A DNA stretch of 64,000 bases from Serratia inhibens (GCF_003591175.1 NZ_QYYG01000005.1:62001-126000), one strand, 5' to 3'; positions 28,058 to 36,900 are shown, counted from the stretch's first letter. Translations and numbers: made by a program. Notes: generated by a model from the sequence alone, not told the origin.

Positions 28058-29650
28058 TCAGGCCTGAGGCGCCAGCCCCTTCAGCAGCATCTGCGCGCCT
28101 TTGGCGGCGTTGGGGTCACGCTCGCAGATCAGCGCGGCTAGCATGGCCGGAGTGGGGTGGGCCGCCAGATCTTGCGGGGTCAAGGTTACCGGCAGGTATT
28201 TATTGAGCACCCCGAGCAGGGCCAGCAACGCGGCCTCCGGCGCTGGCAGGGCGGTGATGTCGTCATCGTCGCGCAACCGGACGCCCGGCGCTACGCGCGC
28301 CAACAAACGATGCAACAGCTGGCGTACCGGGGCCTGGGTTTCCGGTAAGCACTGTGACAGCAACTGCGCCAATGGCCGCCTGAAACTGTCGGGATGGCGC
28401 GCCGCCTGCTGCAACAGGGCGCTGTAGGTGGCAAACAGGCGCTGCGGCAGCCGGTCCGGGAAGGCATCCAGTCGCAGATCCCAGTTGATCAAAATACCGC
28501 CGTTGGCGTGCGCCACCTGGGCGTCCAGCGCGACTTGCGGGCCCTGGGAAATCACCCAGTCCAGCGGGCCGAAGGTACGGGTGACCTGGTCGGAAAACAG
28601 CGCCTTACCACGGATGCCGAAACCGGCGGTGAATACCACCGGCGAAGGTTGCATGCTGCCGTGCAAGCGCGACAGATCACGCATCACGCTCACGCCCGGG
28701 TAGTCGGCATGGGCGAGCAATTCCGCCAGATGATCCATCAGGCGGCGGCAGAAGGCGGGCAAGTTTTCCGCCGGATTGAGCTCTACACCGAGCAGCACCA
28801 AATTGGAGAAGTCGCCAATGATGCCCTCTATGCCTTCCGCATCCTGGTGGAATAGCGGCACGTTGAGCCGGAAGCGTCGCAGGTTCCAGCCGTGGCCGAC
28901 GGTAATGGCAAACAGTGCCAGAAACAGGGAGGAAAGCGTGACGCGGTGCGCTTTGGCGGCATCGGCCAGCGCCTGAGCCTCTGCGGCGCTCAGTTGGAGC
29001 GCCAGCCGATCGCTCTGACAGCGTTCCGGTGCGCGCAGCAGGTGGGGGGCGGGCGGCAGTTGCGCCAGGCGTTCGCGCCACCAGGCCTGAGCGCGGGTGC
29101 GCCGCTGATGCAGCTCCGTGTCGGCATGGCGCCGATCCAGATAGTCAAAATAGGGCACGCCGTCGTTGTCCGGGGCGGCCGGGCAGTGGTGATAAAACTG
29201 CGCCAGATCCTCCATTAATACGCGAAATCCCATGGCATCGCCGGCGATCATGTCCAAATCCACATGCAGCCGGCTGTGGCCTTCCGGCAGCAGGCTGAGG
29301 CTGATATCGCAAGGAATGCCCTGTTCCAGCGGCAATTTCTGGCTGCTTTTTTGCCTGCGTTTGGCGTCCAGCGCATTGGCTGCCTCGGGAGCGTCAGTGT
29401 GGCGGAAGTCGTCGATATGCAGGCAATGGCGCGGACCGCAGGCATCAATGGTCTGTTGACCGTCTACCGTGATACGCAGGCGTAACATCGGGTGGTGCAA
29501 ATAAAGGGCAGTCACGGCCTGTCTCAGTCGTTCGACGTCCAGGTCGCAGCCGTTAAATTCCGCATACAGGTGGGCGGAGACGCCCCCCAGCGGCGCTTCG
29601 GATTGCCGGCCCACCCAGTAGGCGGCCTGCATCGTGGTCAACGCTTTCAT
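28058..29650 (-). CDS. NRPS protein: stand-alone heterocyclization (Cy) domain with degenerate carrier tail
   Basis: A 530-residue protein. Residues 1-440 are a Cy domain, with the motif at Asp133...Asp138...Gly141 (DMIAGDAMG; Ser replaced by Gly). The last 70 residues resemble a carrier domain (LLALLGVLNKYLPVTLTPQDL), but Glu472 occupies the place of the phosphopantetheine Ser. It corresponds to one of the two tandem Cy domains of VibF. The ATG at 29650 (MKALTTMQAAYWVGRQ) is preferred to the TTG at 29692. It is the first gene of the minus-strand operon, 72 bases before the Cy-A gene, downstream of a Fur-like site. Confidence 0.85.
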   Translation of the reverse strand: MKALTTMQAAYWVGRQSEAPLGGVSAHLYAEFNGCDLDVERLRQAVTALYLHHPMLRLRITVDGQQTIDACGPRHCLHIDDFRHTDAPEAANALDAKRRQKSSQKLPLEQGIPCDISLSLLPEGHSRLHVDLDMIAGDAMGFRVLMEDLAQFYHHCPAAPDNDGVPYFDYLDRRHADTELHQRRTRAQAWWRERLAQLPPAPHLLRAPERCQSDRLALQLSAAEAQALADAAKAHRVTLSSLFLALFAITVGHGWNLRRFRLNVPLFHQDAEGIEGIIGDFSNLVLLGVELNPAENLPAFCRRLMDHLAELLAHADYPGVSVMRDLSRLHGSMQPSPVVFTAGFGIRGKALFSDQVTRTFGPLDWVISQGPQVALDAQVAHANGGILINWDLRLDAFPDRLPQRLFATYSALLQQAARHPDSFRRPLAQLLSQCLPETQAPVRQLLHRLLARVAPGVRLRDDDDITALPAPEAALLALLGVLNKYLPVTLTPQDLAAHPTPAMLAALICERDPNAAKGAQMLLKGLAPQA

Positions 29651-29700
29651 TGGGTTTCCATCAGTATTTGAGACGGGAAGAATATATTTCAATGTTAATG

Positions 29701-29725
29701 GGAATGAAAATTATTACTATTTTTA
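29701..29725 (-). promoter_or_regulatory. Fur-like site upstream of the Cy gene
   Basis: GGAATGAAAATTATTACTAT and the following T-rich bases give a run of NAT-type hexamers in the promoter region of the minus-strand NRPS operon, about 50 bases from its start. The match to the Fur consensus is moderate. Confidence 0.5.
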
Positions 29726-29912
29726 TTTGTTATTGTAAAACGAAAGCGCCACGCGAATAGCGCCGCAATTCATCCAGAATGGAAAAGAGTGTTTTTTTAT
29801 CATTATGTTTTTATTTATTTTAAATGAAATTATTACCATTGTTAGCAATAAATGCAGCCCAATTTATCGAGTCTTCCCTATCGCCATTTCTGTGTGTTTA
29901 CCTTTACTTGTT

Positions 29913-29956
29913 GATAATGATTTGCATTAAGATATGTAAAACATTATCATTATTAA
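29913..29956 (+). promoter_or_regulatory. Fur boxes and promoter of the receptor operon
   Basis: GATAATGATTTGCATTAAG (29913-29931) and ACATTATCATTATTAAC (29940-29956) are two good Fur-type sites. They overlap a plausible promoter: -35 TTGCAT at 29922 and -10 TATCAT at 29945 with a 17-base spacer. This leaves a 5' untranslated region of nearly 200 bases before the receptor start at 30150. Confidence 0.78.
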
Positions 29957-30149
29957 CATTTCTTTACGTTTCCAGACAAAAATACTGCATCCGCCCGCAG
30001 TGCGTCTGGGGGGAAGCCGTCTGCTGCAGGGATAGGCAATAGCAAGGCCAGGAAGGCCGCAATGCCATTGTTAGTGTGAGTACCAACGTCGTTACCTATG
30101 TGAAAACAATCAAATTTTTGTGCATCTGGGATGAAAGGAGAATACATCT

Positions 30150-32273
30150 ATGAGCAAGCATTCAGCGGCTCAAAGGCATAAAATCGTAGGAAACAGGGAA
30201 AAAGCAGGCTTACAGGCCATCGGGGTGTTTTCCTCGCTCTTTTTAGGGCTTTGCTCTCTGTCTGTGGGGAGCGTCAATGCAGCAGAGCCGGACGATAAGG
30301 TGCAGGAAACCACCGACGGCAAACGTAAAGATAATTGGCAGGACTCTGAAAGCCTGCTGGTCACCGGCGAAAAAATTAAACGCACTATTTTCGATACCGG
30401 ATCCAGTGTGCAAGTGTTCGACAGCGAACGCATTTCATCCATGCCGAATGCGTTGCAGGTCACCGATTTACTGCGCATGACCCCCAACGTGGTCGATTTG
30501 GGGATTGGCAACAATTTGCCGACCGTGCGCGGCATCGACGGTTCCGGCCCGAACGTCGGCGCCAACGCTTTCCTCAGCGGCACCCGCCCGCGTCTCAATC
30601 TGTCAATGGACGGCCGCTCTCTGACCTATAACGAGCAGGCATTTGGTCCGCAGTCGCTGTGGGATCTGGATCGCGTTGAAGTGTTCCTCGGCCCGCAGAG
30701 CTATATTCAGGGGCGCAACGCCATCGCCGGCGCCATCGTAATGACCAGCAAGGATCCGACTTTCGACTGGGAAAGCGCCTTCAAGGGCGGAGCCGGCAAC
30801 CAGCATTCTTCACAGCTGTCCGCCATGGCCTCCGGCCCGCTGGTGGAGGACCAACTGGCGTTCCGCGTCAGCGTCGATCGTCAGCGTCGCCGCAGCGATG
30901 TCGACCTGCCCGCCTATGAGCCGGTAGGCGATCCTCGCGAGGTTGAAGCCACCACCGCTCGCGCCAAACTGTTGTTTAACCCGGCGGGTATGCGCGAGTT
31001 GACCACCAAGCTGACCTTTAACCATTTTGGCAGCACTTCACCGCAAAACGAGAGCCTTAACCCGCTGGTTCACCCGACTAACCCGCGCCACGATCCGCGC
31101 CGTGCGGTGTTTAAAAGCAATACCAACAGCAGTGTCTGGGATCTGGCCTGGGAGCAATCCGACAGTCTGACGCTGGAAAACCGCGTTATTTACACCGACT
31201 TCAATATTAACCGTCCTACTGCCTACAACATTCAGTATGCGGAAATCGACGGTAAAGAGGTGCATGTGGAGCCGGTGGCGCGCTTTGGCGGGCCTGACAG
31301 TCGTCTGCACGGGCTGGCGGGGTTACGGTATTTCCACGCCAAGCAAGATGAGTTCGTTAACATTTTCGGCGGTTCCAGTTTCAAGGATAAAACCGACACC
31401 CACTCGGCCTTTGCCGAGCTGACCTACGCCATCACGCGGCAGGTGGATATCACTGCCGCCAGCCGAGTGGAACGTGAACATCGTCGGCGCAACGGTGGCA
31501 GCAATGCCGTGCGTATCGATTTCGACGAAACCTACGATGTGTTCCTGCCGAAGCTGGATCTGGCCTGGAAACCGACGGATACCCAGACCTACGGTGCCAA
31601 AGTGGCGCGCGGTTATAACGCCGGTGGCGCCGGCATCACTATCGGCACGCCGGTGGTCAGCTATACCTACGGCTCCGAATATGTCTGGAACTATGAGCTG
31701 TATTCCCGCCACCACCTGAAAGATGCCAACGTCATTCTGACCAGCAACATTTTCTACAACGACTACAAGGACATGCAGCTGCCTTACTCTTTGGGTGAGA
31801 ACTCCAGCGTGATCCGCAATGCCGACAAGGTGGAAACCTACGGTGCGGAAATGGGGGCGACCTGGCAGCCGCGTTGGGACTTCGAGCTGTTCGGTAACGT
31901 CGGCCTGCTGAAGACCAAGATCAAGCAGTTCTCGGGCAGCGGCGTAGATGGGCACGAACTGGCGCGGGCGCCGGCGTATACCGCCAACATGGGCGCCAGG
32001 TACCAGCTGATGGCCGGTCTGGAACTGAGCGGCAACGTGGCGTTCTCGGACTCCTACTACTCGCAGTACGACAACGACTCCCGCGGGCGCATCGGTTCTT
32101 ACTGGTCGGCGAATACCCAACTGGCGTACACCTTCGCCTATGGCCGCGCCACCCTGTATGCGCAGAACCTGTTTGACTCGGAGCGTCGCGTGATGGTCAG
32201 CGGCAACGACGTTTATACCGCGACCCAGCAGCGTCCGCGCATGATCGGTGCCGCACTGGAACTGACATTCTGA
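30150..32273 (+). CDS. TonB-dependent siderophore receptor
   Basis: A 707-residue outer-membrane receptor. A long signal peptide ends around VNA (residue 44), then comes a TonB-box-like ESLLVTG, a plug domain (VTDLLRMTPNVVDLG, VRGIDGSGPNVGANAF, DRVEVFLGPQSYIQGRNAIAGAI) and a 22-strand barrel ending in Phe (GAALELTF). The ribosome-binding site AAAGGAG is strong. Embedding among NRPS genes and Fur boxes indicates that it imports the ferric form of the catechol siderophore made here. It is probably cotranscribed with the C-PCP-C and YncE-like genes. Confidence 0.92.
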   Translation: MSKHSAAQRHKIVGNREKAGLQAIGVFSSLFLGLCSLSVGSVNAAEPDDKVQETTDGKRKDNWQDSESLLVTGEKIKRTIFDTGSSVQVFDSERISSMPNALQVTDLLRMTPNVVDLGIGNNLPTVRGIDGSGPNVGANAFLSGTRPRLNLSMDGRSLTYNEQAFGPQSLWDLDRVEVFLGPQSYIQGRNAIAGAIVMTSKDPTFDWESAFKGGAGNQHSSQLSAMASGPLVEDQLAFRVSVDRQRRRSDVDLPAYEPVGDPREVEATTARAKLLFNPAGMRELTTKLTFNHFGSTSPQNESLNPLVHPTNPRHDPRRAVFKSNTNSSVWDLAWEQSDSLTLENRVIYTDFNINRPTAYNIQYAEIDGKEVHVEPVARFGGPDSRLHGLAGLRYFHAKQDEFVNIFGGSSFKDKTDTHSAFAELTYAITRQVDITAASRVEREHRRRNGGSNAVRIDFDETYDVFLPKLDLAWKPTDTQTYGAKVARGYNAGGAGITIGTPVVSYTYGSEYVWNYELYSRHHLKDANVILTSNIFYNDYKDMQLPYSLGENSSVIRNADKVETYGAEMGATWQPRWDFELFGNVGLLKTKIKQFSGSGVDGHELARAPAYTANMGARYQLMAGLELSGNVAFSDSYYSQYDNDSRGRIGSYWSANTQLAYTFAYGRATLYAQNLFDSERRVMVSGNDVYTATQQRPRMIGAALELTF

Positions 32274-32297
32274 TGCCGTAACCCCCTGTCTGTACCT

Positions 32298-32315
32298 GGG
32301 GCGTGCAAACGCCCC
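32298..32315 (+). promoter_or_regulatory. Intercistronic hairpin between receptor and C-PCP-C gene
   Basis: GGGGCG-TGCAAA-CGCCCC forms a stable six-base stem 25 bases after the receptor stop. The same GGGG can instead pair with the CCCCC at 32282-32286. There is no T-run, so it is more likely an mRNA-stability or partial-attenuation element than a full terminator. Confidence 0.4.
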
Positions 32316-32374
32316 TGCTTATGACCAAGCGTTCCCCGACGTTCAGGCGCGATCGGGCACAAGGAGATAGAGCA

Positions 32375-35275
32375 GTGAGCGGTTATTTTGACAATATTCT
32401 GAGCGACGACGAGGCCCAGCGTCTGGATCTGGCGTTCAAGACGCTGGGCGACCGGGCGGCGGATGCCGCGCAGCCTTTGAGTGAGGCGGAAGAGCTGGCG
32501 TGGTTCACCCACCAGCAGCGGGGAGACGGCGGCTGCCAACAGGCGATGGCGTGGCGGTTGGGCGGTGAGCCGGATATCGGCAGGCTGGCCAGCGCGCTGG
32601 AGGCCCTTACGCGGCAGATGCCGGAGCTGGACGTCCGCTATGATTTCGATGATGAGCTAGGTTTACGCAAGCTGCGCGGCAATGCGCCGCTGAACCCGGT
32701 GAGCATTCAGCCGGTGACGAGCGAAGAACAGGCGGTCAGCCGCTTGTTGCAGGCGCAGGCCACGCCGCTTGAGCTGGCGCGGGAAGCGCCGCTGCGTTTT
32801 TGGTTGTTCACGGGTGCAAACGCCGTGCTGGGCGTGGTTGCGCACGATATTTTGGCTGAAACGCTGTCATGCCGGCACCTATTGACCCGGCTGTCGGCGC
32901 TGTATAACCGGCAGGAGCCGGTGCCGATATATGCCGATCTGCCGCCGGTGGGATTAAATGCGCGATTGCCGGAAAGTACCGGTCTGGTTCTGCCGTGGCC
33001 GCGCCATGCGATGCTGCGAGATTATCGTCCGGCCGCGCAGCAGGAGGGCATTCTGGCGCAGGCCGGTGTACGCATCGCGGCCCGCGTGGCGCGCAGGATA
33101 TTACCCGCCGCCGAAAACCCGGCGCAGTTGCTGGCGGCGGTCGCCGTTCGCTTTGCCGGCTTTATCTCCGCCCAGGCCGGTGGGCAGCCGCTGCAACTGT
33201 GCGTGCCGCAGGGGGATGCGCAAGAGGCTATCGGCCTGGAGAGCCTGGCGGGCACCACCCGCTTGAAACGCCTGACCTTGCAACACCCTGACCCTGAGCC
33301 ATTGAACAGGCTGTTGGCGCAACAAACGGCGGAAGAGCCGAACCCAGTCCTGGCCCAACTGCTGGTGACCTGGCTGGCGGATCCGTCGGTGGCTTTGCAG
33401 CTCGATGGCGTGAGCGCCGTGCGCCTGTTGTTGCCGCCGCTGCATACCCCCTTTGAACTGGTGCTGGCCCTCAGCCTGCCGGATCCCGACTCTGTGCTGC
33501 TGGAGCTGGTCGCAGACCCCAGGTTATCTCCGCATGCAGCGCCTTTCCTGCTGGAACAGTTTGTCGCTTCCCTTACCGGGCAGAGGATAACGGCGGCGCC
33601 GCTTCCCGCCAGTGAACGGCCTATGGCGCCGGACGACGAAGAAGATGGAGAGATCGCGCAGCTGATTTTGGCGGAGTTCCGCGACGCGCTGGCCGCGCCG
33701 GAGATGACCCTCGATGACGATTTCTTCGATCGCGGCGGGCACTCGCTGGTGGCGACCCGCGTTATCGGTCGGCTGCTTAGCCTGCACCGCATCGAGCTTA
33801 ACATTAACGATCTGTTCAGCCACGCCACTGCCCGCGGGCTGTCGGTTTACGCGAAACGGCAGGCGGCTGCGGCCCCGGTGGCGGAGCGGGTCACGCAGGA
33901 TCAGGGCGAAGCGGTACAGGCGCCGCTGTCACTGGCGCAGCACTCTTTGTGGAAGGTTTACGAAGCGTTTGGCCACGACGAAATCTTCAATCTGCCGTTC
34001 GCCATCAGCTTCCTCGATCCTGTGGATGAAGGGGCGTTGCGTCAGGCGTTTATTGACGTGATGGTGCGCCACAGCGTATTGCGCTCGCTGTTTATCGAGC
34101 AGCAAGGCGAGGTGCGTCAGCAGGTGGTGCCGGCCGTTGAGCTGCCGGACTATGCCTGGTTCCGTTTCTCCCATGAAACCCCGCCCGGCGACGCGAGCGA
34201 AATGCTGGCCAAAGCCGGCGAACACCGCTTTAACCTGGCCGCCGAGCTGCCGCTGCGCGCCACCTTCCTGCGCGACGCGGCAACGGGCCGGCAGTTGCTC
34301 TCGCTGCTGTTCCACCATGTGGTGCTGGACGAGTGGTCGCTGAACCTGATGATGGAAGAACTCGGCATTGCCTACCGCCATCGCGTGGCGGGGCAGCCGC
34401 CGACGTGGAAAACCGAGGTGCCGCAGTTTTATGCCTTCGCCCGGCAGCAACAGGCGAGCGGCGTCAGGCAAAAACACCTGGATTACTGGCTCGATAACCT
34501 GCGCGATGCAGCGGTCGGCCAACCTTTGTTCCAGCAGGAGCCTTCACACCATCCTGCGGTACCGGCAGAGGCCGACGTCAACGGTGGGTGGCTGGAGTTC
34601 GACGTCGATCCGACGGTGGCGGATGGGCTGTACGCGCAGGCCAGAAAGAACAACGCTTCACTGTTCAACGTGGTCTACGCCGGTATTACCACCGCCCTGC
34701 GCCTGCTTGGCGGCCCGGCGGATCTGCTGGTGGGCACCTCTACTTCCGGCCGTAACGACGCCGAATTCTTCGACACCGTCGGCTACTTCACCACCGTGGT
34801 AGTGCACCGGGTGCGTTTCGCTGACTCACTGACGCTGGCGGGGCTGATCGACCAGGTCAAAAACACCATTAACGGCTCGATGCCCTACACCGATATCCCG
34901 ATCGACCTGGTGGAGGAGGGGCTGTTTGGCGCGCATGCCGATCGCAAGAATCACATGTTCGAAGTGTTCATTCAGATCCACAGCCGCATCAAGCTGAACG
35001 GGGAATTCACCCTGCAAGACGGCAGTACGGTGGCTTACCGCCAGGTGGAGCCGGAAAAAACCGAATCGCTGCTGGGCCTGCAGTTTGAGGTGATGGAGGA
35101 AAACCTCGATGGTGTGAAATCCCTGCGCGTGATGATGACCTACCGCACCGATCACTACACCGCTCAACAGGCGGAACTGATCGCCGGCACCATTCAGCGC
35201 GTGTTCTCACATTTTGCGCAGCACGCCGGCGGGGACATCCCGCTGTCGGCTTTGTCGCCGGCGCCGCAGGAATGA
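32375..35275 (+). CDS. NRPS protein: degenerate C - carrier (PCP) - C
   Basis: A 966-residue protein with the domain order of the C-terminal half of VibF. The first C domain (about 35-430) is degenerate: HHxxxDG reads Ala156-His157...Ala161-Glu162. A carrier domain follows with an intact FFDRGGHSL and phosphopantetheine Ser457. The second C domain (545-960) has His647-His648...Asp652 but Glu653 for Gly. This Ser is the only canonical carrier site in the locus and should hold the DHB-Thr oxazoline. The last C domain would pass it to the VibH product. It starts at GTG 32375 behind AAGGAG. Confidence 0.87.
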   Translation: MSGYFDNILSDDEAQRLDLAFKTLGDRAADAAQPLSEAEELAWFTHQQRGDGGCQQAMAWRLGGEPDIGRLASALEALTRQMPELDVRYDFDDELGLRKLRGNAPLNPVSIQPVTSEEQAVSRLLQAQATPLELAREAPLRFWLFTGANAVLGVVAHDILAETLSCRHLLTRLSALYNRQEPVPIYADLPPVGLNARLPESTGLVLPWPRHAMLRDYRPAAQQEGILAQAGVRIAARVARRILPAAENPAQLLAAVAVRFAGFISAQAGGQPLQLCVPQGDAQEAIGLESLAGTTRLKRLTLQHPDPEPLNRLLAQQTAEEPNPVLAQLLVTWLADPSVALQLDGVSAVRLLLPPLHTPFELVLALSLPDPDSVLLELVADPRLSPHAAPFLLEQFVASLTGQRITAAPLPASERPMAPDDEEDGEIAQLILAEFRDALAAPEMTLDDDFFDRGGHSLVATRVIGRLLSLHRIELNINDLFSHATARGLSVYAKRQAAAAPVAERVTQDQGEAVQAPLSLAQHSLWKVYEAFGHDEIFNLPFAISFLDPVDEGALRQAFIDVMVRHSVLRSLFIEQQGEVRQQVVPAVELPDYAWFRFSHETPPGDASEMLAKAGEHRFNLAAELPLRATFLRDAATGRQLLSLLFHHVVLDEWSLNLMMEELGIAYRHRVAGQPPTWKTEVPQFYAFARQQQASGVRQKHLDYWLDNLRDAAVGQPLFQQEPSHHPAVPAEADVNGGWLEFDVDPTVADGLYAQARKNNASLFNVVYAGITTALRLLGGPADLLVGTSTSGRNDAEFFDTVGYFTTVVVHRVRFADSLTLAGLIDQVKNTINGSMPYTDIPIDLVEEGLFGAHADRKNHMFEVFIQIHSRIKLNGEFTLQDGSTVAYRQVEPEKTESLLGLQFEVMEENLDGVKSLRVMMTYRTDHYTAQQAELIAGTIQRVFSHFAQHAGGDIPLSALSPAPQE

Positions 35276-35320
35276 CGTTGTTCACCCTAACGGGTTTTAT
35301 TATTTCAAGGAGATAAACGG

Positions 35321-36553
35321 ATGTCTGGAACAATAGGAACACCCCGCGCCTTACTGTCGCTGTTGATTGCAACCTCGTTGGTGGTGGCCGGTGCGGCTCA
35401 GGCCCGCGATGCCGGGATCAAACCAGAGGATATCCAGCGTCAACCGCTGTCGTCTGCGCTGGTGGAGATAGCCTACAGCCCGAGCCAGCAGTCGCTGTTT
35501 GTCAGCGCGCCGGACTGGAAGGAAGAGGCGCGTTCCCGCGTATTGCGCCTGGATCCGGCAACGCTGGCGGTGCAAGCGGAGATCCCGCTGCAGGTTAAGG
35601 GGTTTGGCGTGGCGCTGGATGACGCCGGTAAACGGCTGTACCTGACGCAGGGTTTCAACGGCTCGGTCGGCGTGGTGGATACTCAGACCAACCGTGCGCT
35701 GAGCAGCATCCCGGTGACCGAAAAGACGATGCTTGAGCAGACCTACAAACAGGCGGGCATCAGCGGCAAACGGCTCGAATTCCTGCTCAAGGAGCTTAAG
35801 CGCTTCAAGATTACCGAGGATTACCAGTACCGCATCCGCGAGGTGAAATATGACGCGCAGACTGGCCGCCTGTTCCTGCCGGGGCTGGGGTTTGGCGTGG
35901 ATAGCGTGCTGTTTGTGGTCGACACCCGCAATAACAAGCTGGAAAAAATCATTCCCGGCTTTGGCTATAACGCGGTGGGCATCACGCTCGATGAGAAAGG
36001 ACGACGGGTATTTGTCTCCAACATGCAGGGGCAGTTGATCACCCTGAATGCCGATACGCTGGCGATCACCTCGACGAAAGAGATCCAGGCGGATCAATTG
36101 CTGAATCTGGTGTATGACGGCAAGAATAATCGTTTGTTAGGGGTGGATCAGGGGATCGATCGCGACGACTACCGCAACACTCATCTGGAGCACGAATACG
36201 CCAAGCGCAGCAGCGGGCACCGGGTATTTGCTCTGGATGCGGACAGCGGCAAGGTGCTGGCCAGCGAACTGACGGATGAAGTGCCGATCGGCCTGCTGTT
36301 GGACGACGGCAATCAACGCCTGTACGTTGCCAACCGTAATGGGATCCGCGTCGATCAGGGGGCGGGCACCTTGACGGTGTTTGATTCTAACACCCTCAAG
36401 CGCCTGCAAACCCTGGCGCTGCCGCCGCATCCTAACAGCCTGGCGCTGGATACGCGCAACAATGCGCTGTTCGTGACGGTGAAAAATGATGGCGCAAGCA
36501 CCAAAGCCGGCAAACCGGAAAGCGTAGTGCGCATTCAACTGCACAAAAACTAA
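35321..36553 (+). CDS. YncE-like periplasmic beta-propeller protein
   Basis: A 410-residue exported protein (signal ending AQA) built of repeated beta-propeller blades, for example RLYLTQGFNGSVGVVDTQTNRALSSIPV and RLYVANRNGIRVDQGAGTLTVFDS. E. coli YncE is an iron-repressed periplasmic propeller encoded beside a TonB-dependent receptor (YncD/PqqU). Here it closes the receptor/C-PCP-C operon, 45 bases after the NRPS gene and with AAGGAG upstream. A role in ferric-siderophore handling in the periplasm is an inference; no catalytic motif is seen. Confidence 0.88.
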   Translation: MSGTIGTPRALLSLLIATSLVVAGAAQARDAGIKPEDIQRQPLSSALVEIAYSPSQQSLFVSAPDWKEEARSRVLRLDPATLAVQAEIPLQVKGFGVALDDAGKRLYLTQGFNGSVGVVDTQTNRALSSIPVTEKTMLEQTYKQAGISGKRLEFLLKELKRFKITEDYQYRIREVKYDAQTGRLFLPGLGFGVDSVLFVVDTRNNKLEKIIPGFGYNAVGITLDEKGRRVFVSNMQGQLITLNADTLAITSTKEIQADQLLNLVYDGKNNRLLGVDQGIDRDDYRNTHLEHEYAKRSSGHRVFALDADSGKVLASELTDEVPIGLLLDDGNQRLYVANRNGIRVDQGAGTLTVFDSNTLKRLQTLALPPHPNSLALDTRNNALFVTVKNDGASTKAGKPESVVRIQLHKN

Positions 36554-36563
36554 CCTTCCCATG

Positions 36564-36587
36564 CTGCGTCAGCCACCGCTGACGCAG
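36564..36587. terminator. Bidirectional terminator after the siderophore operon
   Basis: Perfect ten-base stem CTGCGTCAGC/GCTGACGCAG with a four-base loop and ATTTAA downstream, between the YncE-like gene and the convergent small secreted protein gene. Confidence 0.75.
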
Positions 36588-36589
36588 AT

Positions 36590-36838
36590 TTAATAACCGG
36601 AATGCTTGTTAGGCTCGGGGCGAACCTCTGGCGCGCGTTTTTCCGGCGCTGGGTTGTGCGTCTTCTTGATCGGTTTTTTATTGTGATGCGTCTTTGGCGG
36701 TATTTTATTGCCATGCGGTTTTTTATTATTTTGATGAATAACCGGTTTTTCATTAGATTCATTTACCGGCGGCGCCGCGAAGACCTGCATGCTATTTAAC
36801 GCCATCATGGCGGTGATGATAAGCATCAGTTTTTTCAT
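36590..36838 (-). CDS. Small secreted His/Lys/Pro-rich protein
   Basis: An 82-residue protein with a signal peptide (MKKLMLIITAMMALNSMQVFA, cleavage before Ala22). The low-complexity mature part is rich in Lys, His, Asn and Pro (IPPKTHHNKKPIKKTHNP). Such tails often bind metal ions or polyanions; no family is recognised. The ATG at 36838 has CAGGATG upstream; an in-frame codon at 36883 would add a non-signal extension. It is divergent in character from the siderophore operon but adjacent to it, and next to another small exported protein. Confidence 0.7.
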   Translation of the reverse strand: MKKLMLIITAMMALNSMQVFAAPPVNESNEKPVIHQNNKKPHGNKIPPKTHHNKKPIKKTHNPAPEKRAPEVRPEPNKHSGY

Positions 36839-36900
36839 TATTACATCCTGAGTTTTGATAAATATATTTTTATTAAGCCCCATATTAAAGGGGCTGTTAT

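Noticed and set aside
29824-30042. A 72-codon frame in the Fur-box region before the receptor
   Set aside because: It runs across the promoter and Fur sites; composition is not protein-like and no ribosome-binding site is present.
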